A model generated the notes under the pieces. The model saw only the letters and a list, made by a program, of their open reading frames with translations, was not told where the DNA came from and made no database searches. The translations under genes and the position numbers were made by a program. This document shows, piece by piece, positions 1 to 8,248 of a DNA stretch of 13,960 nt. Position 1 is the first letter of the stretch, and the number at the start of each line of letters is the position of its first letter. This DNA is from Bacteroidales bacterium (GTDB lineage Bacteria; Bacteroidota; Bacteroidia; Bacteroidales; UBA7960). The stretch is taken from assembly GCA_003451785.1 (NCBI GenBank), contig DMJL01000023.1, positions 1-13,960 of the forward strand, read 5' to 3'.

Positions 1-3000
1 ACAAAAACCGTAATCATCGCTCTGGTTTGTTTGGTGTTTTTGCTGCCAAATGCATTGTATTCACAAAAGCCGATGGTGCACGATCAGCCAGGCTCCGATT
101 TTCGCTTGGCTATTGAGTTGTATGAGAGAAGCCAGTACAGTGCGGCAAGACAAATGTTTGAAAATGTGTTGGAGCGCATTCCTGAAAAAAATGACCCCAT
201 GCGCATCAATGCCCAATTACATATTGCGCTTTGCGCCGCTCAGTTGTTTAATCCCGATGCCGAGCAAAAACTCAAGGCATTCATGGAAGAACACCCAACC
301 CATATTCAACAAAACCTTGTAAAGTTTCAAACTGGCAATGTCATTTATAGAGCAGGTAGATTTCAGGAAGCAGCCCAATGGTTTGCGCAGGTAAGGGTTC
401 AGGACTTAAATATTTATTTGCAAAACGAGTATTTTTTCAAGCGGGGTCATAGTCTATTCATGATCAACGATTTTCCGCTTGCAAGGCAGATGTTTATGAA
501 CATAGGCAACCCATATTCGCCATATTTTCCACCGGCAACCTATTATTTGGGGCATATTGCCTTCGTTGAGGGAAGCCTTACTTCTGCTTTGGCCTCCTTT
601 CAGAGTTTGGAACATGACCCTACATTTGGCTCCATTGTACCCTACTACATTGTAAATATTTTTTATTTGCAAAGTGATTTCGGTCAGGTTATTGATTATG
701 GAGTACCATTGTTGGAGCGAGCAAGCCCAGAGCGTGTGCCCGAAATCCAACGGCTTTTGGGAGAGGCATGGTTTAGGCAAGGCCAGTATGATAGAGCTTT
801 GCCTTATCTGCAGGCCTTTATGAGTAGTAGGCAATCCAATGCAAGCCGCGACGATCATTACTTGTTGGCCTTTACCCACTTCCGATTAAATCAATTTAGG
901 GAAGCCATTACGAATTTTGAAAAGGTAACCGGAGGCGATGATCCTTTATCTCAGAATGCTCACTTCCATCTTGCAAGTGCCTATATTCAAGTAAATCAGT
1001 ATCATCAGGCTCGCATAGCTTTCAGGGCAGCATTAGAAAACAATCACGATCCGGCAATCACCCAAGATGCGATATTTTACTATGCAAAGCTTTCGTATCA
1101 ACTGAATATGGATCAATTCAACGAAGCCATTGAGTATTTTCAAAGATACATAAGCGAATTTCCGCAATCGATACGCGCAAATGAAGCCACAGGTTTCTTG
1201 GTGGATATTTTCCTTTCTACCCGCAATTTTAGAGAAGCCCTATCTTCCCTTGAAAGAATTCCAATTAATAATCCGCGATTAAGGTCTGCTTATCAACGGG
1301 TTGCATATAATAGGGGTGTTGAACTTTTCAACAACAATAATTTCGAGGACGCAATCATGCATTTCATGTTGTCCAGAAGATTTCCCGATAACAGGTCTTT
1401 TACTGCATTATCTTTATATTGGCAAGGACAGGCAGAATATAGGAGGCAGAATTACCAGCAAGCCATTGATGTTTTGCAACAATTTATAACATCACCGGGT
1501 GCAATTAACCTTAATATCTTCCACCAGGCACATTATACCCTTGGATATAGCCATTTCAACATCAGCAATTATACGGAAGCCATTGCAGCATTTCGCAGAT
1601 TCATCAGTGCAAGAGGGCAGCAACCTCGCCTTGTAAACGATGCCCTGCTCAGAATAGCAGATAGCTACTTTATGAACAGACTTTTTGCTCAGGCAATAGA
1701 GTTCTATAATCGAGCCATAAATCAGAATGTAATAGACAGGGAGTATGCTCTTTTTCAAATTGGTATGGCTAATGGGGCAATGGGCAGGCATAGCGAAAAA
1801 ATATCCCAATTGCAAAATCTTATCACCACCAATGCCACCGGAAACTTTGTTGACGAAGCCTTGTACGAAATAGGAAATAGCTGGTTGCTGCTTGCCAATA
1901 ATCCCAATGCTCTGGAATCATTTAGCAGACTCATTGCGCAGCATCCCAATAGCGCAAATGTAAAAAGTGCCATGCTCAAAAGTGGTCTTATCCACTTCAA
2001 CGACAATCGCAACGATCAGGCTTTGGCAATGTTCAGAGAAGTAATAAACCGCTATCCGGGCACAATTCAAGCACAGGAAGCATTGGCAGCTATGCGCAAC
2101 ATCCATGTAGAGCAAGGAAGAGTTGATGATTTTATACAGTTTTCACAGGGATTAGGTTTTGCTAATATAACTGTAGCCCAGCAAGATTCATTGACCTATA
2201 TGGCAGCCGAAACCCAATTTATGCGAGGCGACTGCATAAATGCAAGCATCTCGTTTACCAATTACCTGAGTAGGTTTCCGCAAGGAATTTTTGCCAATAA
2301 TGCAAACTTCTATTTAGCCGAATGTTTTTTTAGGGCCAACGAGTTGCAGCAAGCACTCACAAATTACCAATTGGTAATAAATCGGGCACGGTCGGGGTTT
2401 ACTGAAAATGCCATGCAAAGGGCGGCCATCATTGAAGAACGATTGGGCAACCACGCATCATCATTGGATTTGTTTCGACGACTTGAGAATGTTGCAGAAT
2501 CGCCAGCCATAAGAATTGAAGCACAGATTGGACAAGCAAGAACCTTGTACCAACTTCAGCGGTTTAGAGAAAGCATAGTTGCGGCAAACGCCATAACCGC
2601 CAATCAGCGAGCTTCTATAGAGCATCAGCAGCAGGCCCACCTTTTGGCTGGCAAATCGGCCATGAGCCTAAGCCAACCTATTGCAGCCCGCACTTCATTC
2701 AGAAGTGCTATGAATCTTACAAACAATGCTTTAGCAGCCGAAGCAATGTACAATCTGGCACTCATAGAGTATAATGCAAGAAATTTTCAGCAAGCAGAAA
2801 CTATGATATTCGAATTCGTTTCTAGAATGAGTGCCCAAGAGTATTGGTTAGCGAAAACATTCATCCTTCTTGCCGACACCTACTTGGCAATGGGTAATAT
2901 TTTTCAGGCAAAACACACCCTTCAGAGCATAATAGATAATTACCAAGGAAGCGAACTGAGAGAATTGGCAGTTCAGAAACTCAATGCTATCGTAGAAGCA

Positions 3001-3060
3001 GAGCAAAGACAGCGACCTGCAGGCCAACGACCTACGGATGTTAACATTGGCAGAAATTAA
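1..3060 (+). CDS. Exported TPR-repeat protein, 5' partial (start lies upstream of window)
   Basis: The frame is open from base 1 to a TAA at 3058-3060, giving 1019 visible residues. The first codons encode a hydrophobic stretch (TKTVIIALVCLVFLLPNALYSQ split around residues 1-22) that looks like the end of a signal peptide with a cleavage site near Ser-Gln. I therefore treat the TTG at 31 as an internal codon and the real start as only a few codons upstream of the window. The rest is nearly all helical TPR-type repeats, with recurring signatures such as QGQYDRALPYL, LNQFREAITNFEKV, NFEDAIMHF, SNYTEAIAAFRRFI and NPNALESFSRLIAQHPN. There are probably more than twenty repeats, some degenerate. 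I see no transmembrane segment after the signal peptide, so a periplasmic scaffold role is inferred. The barrel gene follows after 43 bases with no terminator between, so the two are likely co-transcribed. The client or partner is not readable from sequence. Confidence 0.88.
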   Translation, partial: TKTVIIALVCLVFLLPNALYSQKPMVHDQPGSDFRLAIELYERSQYSAARQMFENVLERIPEKNDPMRINAQLHIALCAAQLFNPDAEQKLKAFMEEHPTHIQQNLVKFQTGNVIYRAGRFQEAAQWFAQVRVQDLNIYLQNEYFFKRGHSLFMINDFPLARQMFMNIGNPYSPYFPPATYYLGHIAFVEGSLTSALASFQSLEHDPTFGSIVPYYIVNIFYLQSDFGQVIDYGVPLLERASPERVPEIQRLLGEAWFRQGQYDRALPYLQAFMSSRQSNASRDDHYLLAFTHFRLNQFREAITNFEKVTGGDDPLSQNAHFHLASAYIQVNQYHQARIAFRAALENNHDPAITQDAIFYYAKLSYQLNMDQFNEAIEYFQRYISEFPQSIRANEATGFLVDIFLSTRNFREALSSLERIPINNPRLRSAYQRVAYNRGVELFNNNNFEDAIMHFMLSRRFPDNRSFTALSLYWQGQAEYRRQNYQQAIDVLQQFITSPGAINLNIFHQAHYTLGYSHFNISNYTEAIAAFRRFISARGQQPRLVNDALLRIADSYFMNRLFAQAIEFYNRAINQNVIDREYALFQIGMANGAMGRHSEKISQLQNLITTNATGNFVDEALYEIGNSWLLLANNPNALESFSRLIAQHPNSANVKSAMLKSGLIHFNDNRNDQALAMFREVINRYPGTIQAQEALAAMRNIHVEQGRVDDFIQFSQGLGFANITVAQQDSLTYMAAETQFMRGDCINASISFTNYLSRFPQGIFANNANFYLAECFFRANELQQALTNYQLVINRARSGFTENAMQRAAIIEERLGNHASSLDLFRRLENVAESPAIRIEAQIGQARTLYQLQRFRESIVAANAITANQRASIEHQQQAHLLAGKSAMSLSQPIAARTSFRSAMNLTNNALAAEAMYNLALIEYNARNFQQAETMIFEFVSRMSAQEYWLAKTFILLADTYLAMGNIFQAKHTLQSIIDNYQGSELRELAVQKLNAIVEAEQRQRPAGQRPTDVNIGRN

Positions 3061-3103
3061 TAGCTCCCGAAAGTGTTTTCCAATTTCTAAAACAGAAATC
3101 ACC

Positions 3104-4825
3104 ATGTGTAAAAAAAATATTTTAACAAGATTTGGATTAACTGCTGTAATAATGGCTACTGCTGTTACAGCCATTTATAGCCAGCAACCTGCACGCACCG
3201 ATGAGGTAAGGGTTGTAGCCCCATTTAAGCCGGCAGTAATGGATGCAACTAAAATCACCGAAAACCCCCAAACGGAAGATGCCGCTATTGCCAAACCTGA
3301 ATTCGATTACGAAATCAGACATAGAATTACCGACATACACTTCGAACTCGAACCCATAATACCTGCACGAATGCATGGTGAGCCACTGCAAAGACTACTC
3401 AATGGCTACATTAAAGGGGGGATAGGAACCTATTCAACGCCATATTTAGAACTATTCTATAATTCGCTAAGGTCAGATACTTATAATATGGGACTCCAAC
3501 TCCGGCATCTTTCTTCTTCAGGAATTATTGATGGATATGGTTATAGTGGGTTTAGCGACAATCTGGCAAAATTGCATGGCAAACGATTTATAGGCAACCA
3601 TACCCTTGAAGCTGGTTTGCAATACGAGCGAAACCTATTACACAGATACGGATTCCAACCCAATATCATTGAGCAAAATCCTGCCTTGGCTCCCATTCTC
3701 GAAAACATCACAAGAGAAGACCTATTGCAAATTTTCAATCAATTCAACGCCCATGCTGCTTTGGGTAGCCATCATGGCGATTCATCAAAATTTATTTACC
3801 AAACCCGCATAGAATACCATTATATGGAAGCACTTAAAAAAGCAACTGAGCAAAACATTAGGTTTTCGGGAATGATAGGTCGAAATATAAACTTTTCCAA
3901 TAGGTATGTTACCAATACTTTTTTCAAATTGGAAGCAGATGTAGATTATTTTGCAGCCAATACTGAGATTGATACCAGCAACACTGCAGTGGTGAAAGTA
4001 AAGCCGTCAGCAATTTTTACCATTGGACGAAACTTTTATTTAGAAGCGGGATTGGCCATTATGGCACAATCGGATACGGCTTCTTATGGGCGCTTATTTC
4101 CCCATTTGAGTTTTAATGCCCATTTGATTGAGAATCTCCTAATAATTCACGGTGGTATTTCTGGCGGCATAAGCAGACATTCACTGCGCGGTTTGGTTGC
4201 CCAAAATCCATTTATAAATACCTCCACCCATTTGGGTTTTCTCACAAACAGAATGGAAATATCGGGCGGCATCAAAGTTGCATTTTCTGACAATGTTTCG
4301 CTCAACTTCTCTGCATCACATGCCATGCTCGACAATTTTGCTTTCTTTGTAAGCGATACCACTGCGCCCTTTCAGAACACATTTGTTACCACTTTCGACA
4401 ATATAAATAGACTCATGGTGCGAGGAGAGCTAATTACGCAATTTGGAAGAGACTTTCAGGCAATAATCTCGGCGGCATTATTCGATTACAACCTTACCAA
4501 CCAATTGAGGCCTTGGCATCTGCCTACAAGCGAACTTACATTCTCGGCACGATACAATATTAGAGATAGAGTTATATTTACGGCGGATGTTTTTGGGCGA
4601 AATGCCACTTATGCGAGAACATTCAACCCGCAGGGCAACCAAGTTGTACCAGTGCAACTCCAAAACATGCATATCGATTTGAATCTTGGAGTTGAGTACA
4701 GGCTCAATCCATTGCTTTCCCTTTTCGCAAACTTCTCAAATTTAGGAAACCAACGATTGGAGCGTTGGAAAAATTATCCTACACAAGGGTTTCGTTTTAT
4801 GGCAGGAGCAACTCTGGCATTTTAA
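3104..4825 (+). CDS. Outer-membrane beta-barrel protein of the Bacteroidetes TonB-receptor-like (plug-less) type
   Basis: This is a 573-residue protein. I chose ATG 3104 over the in-frame ATG at 3038 because 3104 opens directly with a signal peptide (MCKKNILTRF then a hydrophobic run, cleavage near YS-QQ at residues 26-27), whereas 3038 lies inside the preceding gene. Residues 34-51 carry EVRVVAPFKPAVMDATKI. From memory this resembles a segment seen after the signal peptide in a Bacteroidetes barrel family often labelled TonB-dependent receptor. After about residue 100 the protein has alternating polar/hydrophobic strands rich in Tyr, Phe, Asn and Gly, and it ends in ...GATLAF, a C-terminal aromatic beta-signal for insertion by the BAM machinery. 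There is too little sequence before the barrel for a carboxypeptidase-like domain plus plug, so classical TonB-gated transport is doubtful. There is no Shine-Dalgarno sequence. Substrate or partner is unknown, and its likely associate is the TPR protein upstream. Confidence 0.82.
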   Translation: MCKKNILTRFGLTAVIMATAVTAIYSQQPARTDEVRVVAPFKPAVMDATKITENPQTEDAAIAKPEFDYEIRHRITDIHFELEPIIPARMHGEPLQRLLNGYIKGGIGTYSTPYLELFYNSLRSDTYNMGLQLRHLSSSGIIDGYGYSGFSDNLAKLHGKRFIGNHTLEAGLQYERNLLHRYGFQPNIIEQNPALAPILENITREDLLQIFNQFNAHAALGSHHGDSSKFIYQTRIEYHYMEALKKATEQNIRFSGMIGRNINFSNRYVTNTFFKLEADVDYFAANTEIDTSNTAVVKVKPSAIFTIGRNFYLEAGLAIMAQSDTASYGRLFPHLSFNAHLIENLLIIHGGISGGISRHSLRGLVAQNPFINTSTHLGFLTNRMEISGGIKVAFSDNVSLNFSASHAMLDNFAFFVSDTTAPFQNTFVTTFDNINRLMVRGELITQFGRDFQAIISAALFDYNLTNQLRPWHLPTSELTFSARYNIRDRVIFTADVFGRNATYARTFNPQGNQVVPVQLQNMHIDLNLGVEYRLNPLLSLFANFSNLGNQRLERWKNYPTQGFRFMAGATLAF

Positions 4826-4888
4826 AAACGGTATTCTTATTGATAGTTTGGGAGAGAACCCAAATCTCACCTACACTTAATTACCAAC

Positions 4889-4925
4889 AAACACTGGCAA
4901 TCGTAAATTGTTGTCAGTGTTTTTT
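4889..4925 (+). terminator. Rho-independent terminator of the TPR/barrel unit
   Basis: AAACACTG (4889-4896) pairs with CAGTGTTT (4915-4922). Pairing continues inward through GCAAT with two G-U pairs, leaving an 8-base loop around 4902-4909. The stem is followed by a T run ending at 4925. It lies 63 bases after the barrel stop codon, so it closes the upstream unit before gyrB. Confidence 0.85.
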
Positions 4926-5103
4926 AATTGAAGGAGAATACGATGCAGGATTGGTAATAAGGCGATAGTTGGCATTTTTCAAAACCTTTTTGCTTCAAAA
5001 CCCAAAAAATAATAAGCTACCCTTAGCAAAAATCCGCGCTGTTTTGTTGATAAATTTTCAGGTAATTCCTTCCTTCAGCGCACCTTCTTTGCCTTAAAAA
5101 AAG

Positions 5104-5111
5104 TACCTTTG
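5104..5111 (+). promoter_or_regulatory. Bacteroidetes-type -7 promoter element for gyrB
   Basis: TACCTTTG matches the Bacteroidetes -7 consensus TAnnTTTG exactly and stands 23 bases before the gyrB ATG, implying a very short leader. I do not find a TTTG at the usual 19-21 base spacing. The TTTG at 5088-5091 is only 12 bases upstream, so the -33 half is unsupported. Confidence 0.6.
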
Positions 5112-5134
5112 CGGGTTATTAATTTTTGGATAAA

Positions 5135-7099
5135 ATGAGTGATCTATTGAACGCCGATGCATTGGCAACAACTTACGACGCAAGTAGCATACAGGTATTG
5201 GAAGGCTTGGAGGCGGTAAGGAAACGACCGGCAATGTATATTGGCGATATTGGGAGCAAGGGACTGCATCATCTTGTATATGAAGTAGTTGACAACTCTA
5301 TTGACGAAGCTTTGGCTGGCTATTGCGACCATATTAAGGTAATTATCAACCCCAACGAAAGCATCACCGTAATTGATAATGGCAGGGGAATTCCTACAGA
5401 CATTCACGAAAAAGAAAAGCGGAGTGCTTTGGAAGTGGTGATGACTGTGCTACATGCCGGTGGAAAGTTTGACAAAGACAGCTATAAGGTTTCCGGAGGT
5501 TTACATGGAGTAGGCGTTTCTTGTGTGAATGCTTTATCGGCACATCTTACGGTAAATGTTTATCGAAACAATAAAATCTACACACAAGAATACGAGCGGG
5601 GCAAACCATTATATTCCGTTAAAGAAAATGGGCAAAGCCACCTTCGTGGAACGGAAGTTACATTCTTGCCCGATGATACAATTTTTCAGGTAACCCATTA
5701 CAGTTTCGATATTTTGGCAAATAGGCTTAGGGAACTTGCCTTTTTGAATAAGGGTGTTAGGCTATCTATAACCGATATGCGCCAAAAAAACGACGATGGT
5801 GAGCCTTTTTCCTTAGAGTTTTACTCACAAGAGGGCCTCAAGGAATTTGTAAGATACTTGGATAGCAACAGAGATGGGCTAATAGAGGAGCCTATTTTTA
5901 TGAGCACCGAAAAATCGGGCATTCCTGTTGATGTTGCCATGCAATACAACACATCTTTTACAGAGAGTGTGCAAAGTTATGTAAACAACATCAACACCAT
6001 TGAAGGGGGAACGCATCTTGCAGGTTTCCGCAGGGCTTTGACACGCACCTTGAAGGCCTATGCCGACAAATCGGGATTATTAGCCAAGCTGAAAATCGAA
6101 ATCAATGGCGATGATTTTCGCGAAGGACTTACGGCAGTGATTTCGGTGAAAGTCCCAGAGCCCCAATTTGAAGGTCAGACCAAGACCAAACTTGGCAATT
6201 CGGAGGTTGCAGGAGCTGTGGATCAGGCAGTGAATGAAATGCTTACCCACTACCTGGAAGAACACCCCAAGGAAGCAAAAGCCATTGTGAATAAAGTGGT
6301 AGTTGCAGCCACAGCCCGCCATGCAGCACGCAAGGCCAAGGAACTTGTACAACGCAAGGGTGTACTTGCCAGTTCGGGGCTGCCCGGCAAACTTGCAGAT
6401 TGTTCGGAAAGAGATCCCGAAAGATGCGAGATTTACTTGGTTGAGGGCGACTCCGCAGGCGGCACGGCCAAGCAAGGACGCGATCGCAAGTTCCAAGCTA
6501 TTCTTCCATTGAAAGGAAAAATCCTAAATGTAGAAAAGGCAATTCCCCACAAAATTTTCGACAACGACGAGATCAGAACCATTTTTACTGCCTTGGGACT
6601 TTCCATTGGCACCGATGACGATAGCAAGGCTCTCAATATGGAAAGACTTCGCTATCACAAAGTAATAATCATGACTGATGCCGATGTGGACGGTAGCCAT
6701 ATTGCAACCCTTATTCTCACCTTCTTTTTTCGGTATATGCGCGAGCTTATCGAAAGAGGATATGTGTATATTGCTGCTCCTCCCCTATACTTAGTTAAAA
6801 AAGGAAAAGATGAAAAATATGCATGGTCAGAAGACCAGCGGAAAGCCATTGTAGCTGAATATACCAAGGATGGAAAAGAAACAGGGATTCATATACAACG
6901 GTACAAAGGTTTGGGAGAAATGAACGCTGAGCAATTGTGGGGAACCACCATGAATCCTGAATTTAGAATTCTAAAGCAGGTTGACATTGAAAATGCAGGC
7001 GAAGCAAGTCGAACTTTTTCGATGCTCATGGGCGACGAAGTACCGCCAAGGCGCGAATTCATTGAGCGAAATGCGAAATACGCGCGAATAGATGCATAG
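5135..7099 (+). CDS. gyrB: DNA gyrase subunit B
   Basis: GyrB is the ATPase and TOPRIM subunit of DNA gyrase, the type IIA topoisomerase that introduces negative supercoils in the cytoplasm. The ATG at 5135 gives 654 residues. A TTG at 5126 would add only three residues. The GHKL ATP-binding motifs are intact: VVDNSIDEA (51-59), DNGRGIP (81-87) and GGLHGVG (121-127). A transducer-type segment follows, with QTKTKLGN. The TOPRIM metal-binding motifs are EGDSAGG (437-443) and DADVDGSH (515-522), followed by QRYKGLGEMN (588-597). The protein ends in a PRREFIERNA-type tail. It is about 150 residues shorter than Escherichia coli GyrB because it lacks the long TOPRIM insertion, which is usual outside the enterobacteria. 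ParE is the alternative, but the QTKTKLGN and QRYKGLGEMN forms and overall similarity favour GyrB. There is no Shine-Dalgarno sequence, and gyrA is not adjacent. It is flanked by terminators and so is likely monocistronic. Confidence 0.97.
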   Translation: MSDLLNADALATTYDASSIQVLEGLEAVRKRPAMYIGDIGSKGLHHLVYEVVDNSIDEALAGYCDHIKVIINPNESITVIDNGRGIPTDIHEKEKRSALEVVMTVLHAGGKFDKDSYKVSGGLHGVGVSCVNALSAHLTVNVYRNNKIYTQEYERGKPLYSVKENGQSHLRGTEVTFLPDDTIFQVTHYSFDILANRLRELAFLNKGVRLSITDMRQKNDDGEPFSLEFYSQEGLKEFVRYLDSNRDGLIEEPIFMSTEKSGIPVDVAMQYNTSFTESVQSYVNNINTIEGGTHLAGFRRALTRTLKAYADKSGLLAKLKIEINGDDFREGLTAVISVKVPEPQFEGQTKTKLGNSEVAGAVDQAVNEMLTHYLEEHPKEAKAIVNKVVVAATARHAARKAKELVQRKGVLASSGLPGKLADCSERDPERCEIYLVEGDSAGGTAKQGRDRKFQAILPLKGKILNVEKAIPHKIFDNDEIRTIFTALGLSIGTDDDSKALNMERLRYHKVIIMTDADVDGSHIATLILTFFFRYMRELIERGYVYIAAPPLYLVKKGKDEKYAWSEDQRKAIVAEYTKDGKETGIHIQRYKGLGEMNAEQLWGTTMNPEFRILKQVDIENAGEASRTFSMLMGDEVPPRREFIERNAKYARIDA

Positions 7100-7191
7100 C
7101 TTCTATGTTTAATTATCCAATGAAGGCAATTACATAAAAGTGTGTTTTACTTAGCACTTACTTTGCTTCAAAGAAATTTCGCAAGCACATT

Positions 7192-7218
7192 AACCGACCA
7201 CAGGTCGGTTTTTTTTTT
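7192..7218 (+). terminator. Rho-independent terminator of gyrB
   Basis: AACCGACC (7192-7199), a 3-base loop (ACA) and GGTCGGTT (7203-7210) form a perfect 8-bp stem. A run of T follows to 7218. It lies about 92 bases after the gyrB stop codon. It also argues against any gene spanning this point. Confidence 0.92.
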
Positions 7219-7221
7219 GAA

Positions 7222-7237
7222 TAATCTTAGAAGATTA
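7222..7237. promoter_or_regulatory. 16-base palindrome, possible operator
   Basis: TAATCTT (7222-7228), AG, AAGATTA (7231-7237) is a perfect 7+7 dyad just after the gyrB terminator and 16 bases before a TAnnTTTG match at 7253. Its size and position fit a dimeric regulator site. An AT-rich region can produce such a dyad by chance, so the assignment is tentative. Confidence 0.3.
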
Positions 7238-7504
7238 CCATTTTTAGGTAAATACTTTTGGAATGAATGTTTAAATTTAGAGTATCGTCAAACATCTAAA
7301 CTCCAAGGAATGAAACGGAATCAATCGCAGAAACACATGTCCTATTTTCGCGCAATTCCCCGAAGGAAAGAAATAAATGTTGAAGATAGTTTCAACAAAG
7401 TTGCTCTCTTGTATTTGCAATAGTTGTTAAACTTTTAGCAATAAGGCATGAAAACTTGTGCTTGAAAAAATTTTTTATCAATAATCAGTCTAAATAGAAT
7501 ATCA

Positions 7505-7527
7505 AAAAAACTGAATTATAGTTTTTT
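7505..7527. repeat. A/T-tract inverted repeat
   Basis: AAAAAACT (7505-7512) and AGTTTTTT (7520-7527) are perfect reverse complements separated by 7 bases. As DNA this is a bent A-tract dyad. As RNA it is a weak hairpin with a T-rich arm. Role unknown. Confidence 0.4.
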
Positions 7528-7532
7528 GCAGA

Positions 7533-7572
7533 TTAACGAAAAAATAACTAAATATCAAGTATTTAACGAAAA
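7533..7572 (+). repeat. Direct repeat TTAACGAAAA x2, 30-base phasing
   Basis: TTAACGAAAA occurs at 7533-7542 and again at 7563-7572, with starts exactly 30 bases apart (about three helical turns), 86-125 bases before the start of the oxidoreductase operon. It could be a pair of regulator half-sites. No family assignment is possible from sequence alone. Confidence 0.35.
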
Positions 7573-7606
7573 TTATACCTAATATTGCCTTTTCGAAATA
7601 AGCGGT

Positions 7607-7623
7607 CCAGAAAGAAATTCTGG
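7607..7623 (+). promoter_or_regulatory. Small leader hairpin upstream of the operon start
   Basis: CCAGAA (7607-7612), a 5-base loop (AGAAA) and TTCTGG (7618-7623) form a perfect 6-bp stem 34 bases before the ATG at 7658. It lacks a following T run, so it is not a terminator. It may be an mRNA 5' structure, or chance. Confidence 0.3.
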
Positions 7624-7657
7624 CGATTTGAGTTTAACATGACTATTATTTTAAAAG

Positions 7658-8248
7658 ATGGAGTTAAAAAAAGTAACCAACTATCAGGTTCTACCCGGAC
7701 CAGAGGGTTTCTTGCCTCCTTCGGCAGCCAGTATGGGCATAGATTTGCCTAGTAAGGATATGTCGTTGATTGAGGGCAGGGAAGTACCTGAGGAAGAAGC
7801 CATGCAGAAGATTGCTGAAAAGCTGTTGGGGGCAAAAAACCCGGTATTTTTTCCTGGTCCACAAATTTTATGGACATGGAAAGAAGGAGTTGAAGAAAAA
7901 GCTGCTTTGATTAAGCAAATGGCAGATGCAGTGGGAGCAAAAATCATTCCCATGCCCGACTATCGGCCAAAATATCCTAAAATCAATCCAGCTATCGAAA
8001 TCAACCCTAATCACCCAAACCTCACTATTTGGCACAACAAGATTGATGTTTGCGTCTTTGTAGGTGTGCATTGCCACTATGCCAATGTAGCTCTAAAAAT
8101 TATCAGGGGTGGGTCTAATTGCTACACTATCGCCTTGTGCGGTGTTGCCGGGCATGAGGATGCCATGATTACCCTAAGGGAAGCAGGCGTGCCATCCTAC
8201 AAGCGTCTATTGGAAATTATTAAAGAGAAGAAGGGGGTATCCAAATGA
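7658..8248 (+). CDS. CODH/ACS epsilon-type (CO_dh, PF02552-like) accessory protein of a 2-oxoacid oxidoreductase operon
   Basis: This 196-residue soluble protein resembles the family often annotated as carbon monoxide dehydrogenase beta subunit family protein. That family corresponds to the epsilon subunit (CdhB) of archaeal CODH/acetyl-CoA synthase, which has a DHS-like nucleotide-binding fold and no metal cluster of its own. Residues 1-45 are a Pro/Gly-rich lead-in. The core runs about 46-190, with NPVFFPGPQILWTWKEG (61-77), VCVFVGVHCHYAN (131-143) and TIALCGVAGHEDA (157-169). It has four Cys (132, 139, 155, 161), but not in an Fe-S spacing that I recognise. Its stop overlaps the next start by ATGA, so it is translationally coupled to the alpha subunit. 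No CODH or ACS catalytic subunit is present nearby, so a role as an accessory, flavin-binding or docking subunit of the oxidoreductase is inferred. ATG 7658 has no Shine-Dalgarno sequence, as expected for the first gene of a Bacteroidetes transcript. Confidence 0.8.
   Translation: MELKKVTNYQVLPGPEGFLPPSAASMGIDLPSKDMSLIEGREVPEEEAMQKIAEKLLGAKNPVFFPGPQILWTWKEGVEEKAALIKQMADAVGAKIIPMPDYRPKYPKINPAIEINPNHPNLTIWHNKIDVCVFVGVHCHYANVALKIIRGGSNCYTIALCGVAGHEDAMITLREAGVPSYKRLLEIIKEKKGVSK
8231..8238 (+). promoter_or_regulatory. Shine-Dalgarno site for the alpha subunit
   Basis: AAGGGGGT lies inside the preceding gene, 6 bases before ATG 8245, with one mismatch to the anti-SD complement AAGGAGGT. It supports the ATGA-overlap start. 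Confidence 0.6.

Larger units (their letters stand above)
4826..5134. other. Intergenic region between barrel gene and gyrB
   Basis: This 309-base gap holds the barrel-gene terminator (4889-4925) and the gyrB -7 promoter element (5104-5111). The 178 bases between them contain only short chance ORFs and no repeat or RNA gene that I can recognise. A short open frame over 4765-4968 runs out of the barrel gene and across the terminator, so it is not a gene. Confidence 0.6.
7219..7657. other. AT-rich intergenic/leader region upstream of the oxidoreductase operon
   Basis: These 439 bases contain no convincing gene. They do contain a compact series of symmetric elements: a 16-base palindrome (7222-7237), an overlapping TTACC/GGTAA dyad (7235-7251), an AAAAAACT/AGTTTTTT dyad (7505-7527), a direct repeat of TTAACGAAAA (7533-7542 and 7563-7572) and a small hairpin (7607-7623). 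TACTTTTG at 7253-7260 fits the Bacteroidetes -7 consensus TAnnTTTG, which would imply a leader of nearly 400 bases. I see no good -33 partner, so the operon promoter is not settled. The start codon at 7658 has no Shine-Dalgarno sequence. Confidence 0.55.

Noticed and set aside
31..33. TTG as start of the TPR protein.
   Set aside because: The frame is open back to base 1, and bases 1-66 encode a signal-peptide core. A start at 31 would cut it in half.
3038..3103. The upstream ATG for the barrel protein, giving 595 residues.
   Set aside because: It lies inside the TPR gene and places 22 charged or polar residues before an otherwise normal signal peptide. ATG 3104 gives a standard exported protein.
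5088..5091. TTTG as the -33 element of the gyrB promoter.
   Set aside because: The spacing to TACCTTTG is 12 bases, too short for the usual 19-21.
7142..7423. A 93-codon open frame between gyrB and the oxidoreductase operon.
   Set aside because: It starts with GTG, runs straight through the strong gyrB terminator at 7192-7218, has no ribosome binding site, and its product resembles no family I know.
7658..8248. Evidence for a working CO dehydrogenase / Wood-Ljungdahl pathway.
   Set aside because: Only the epsilon-type subunit is present. No Ni-Fe-S catalytic subunit, ACS or corrinoid protein gene is in the window.
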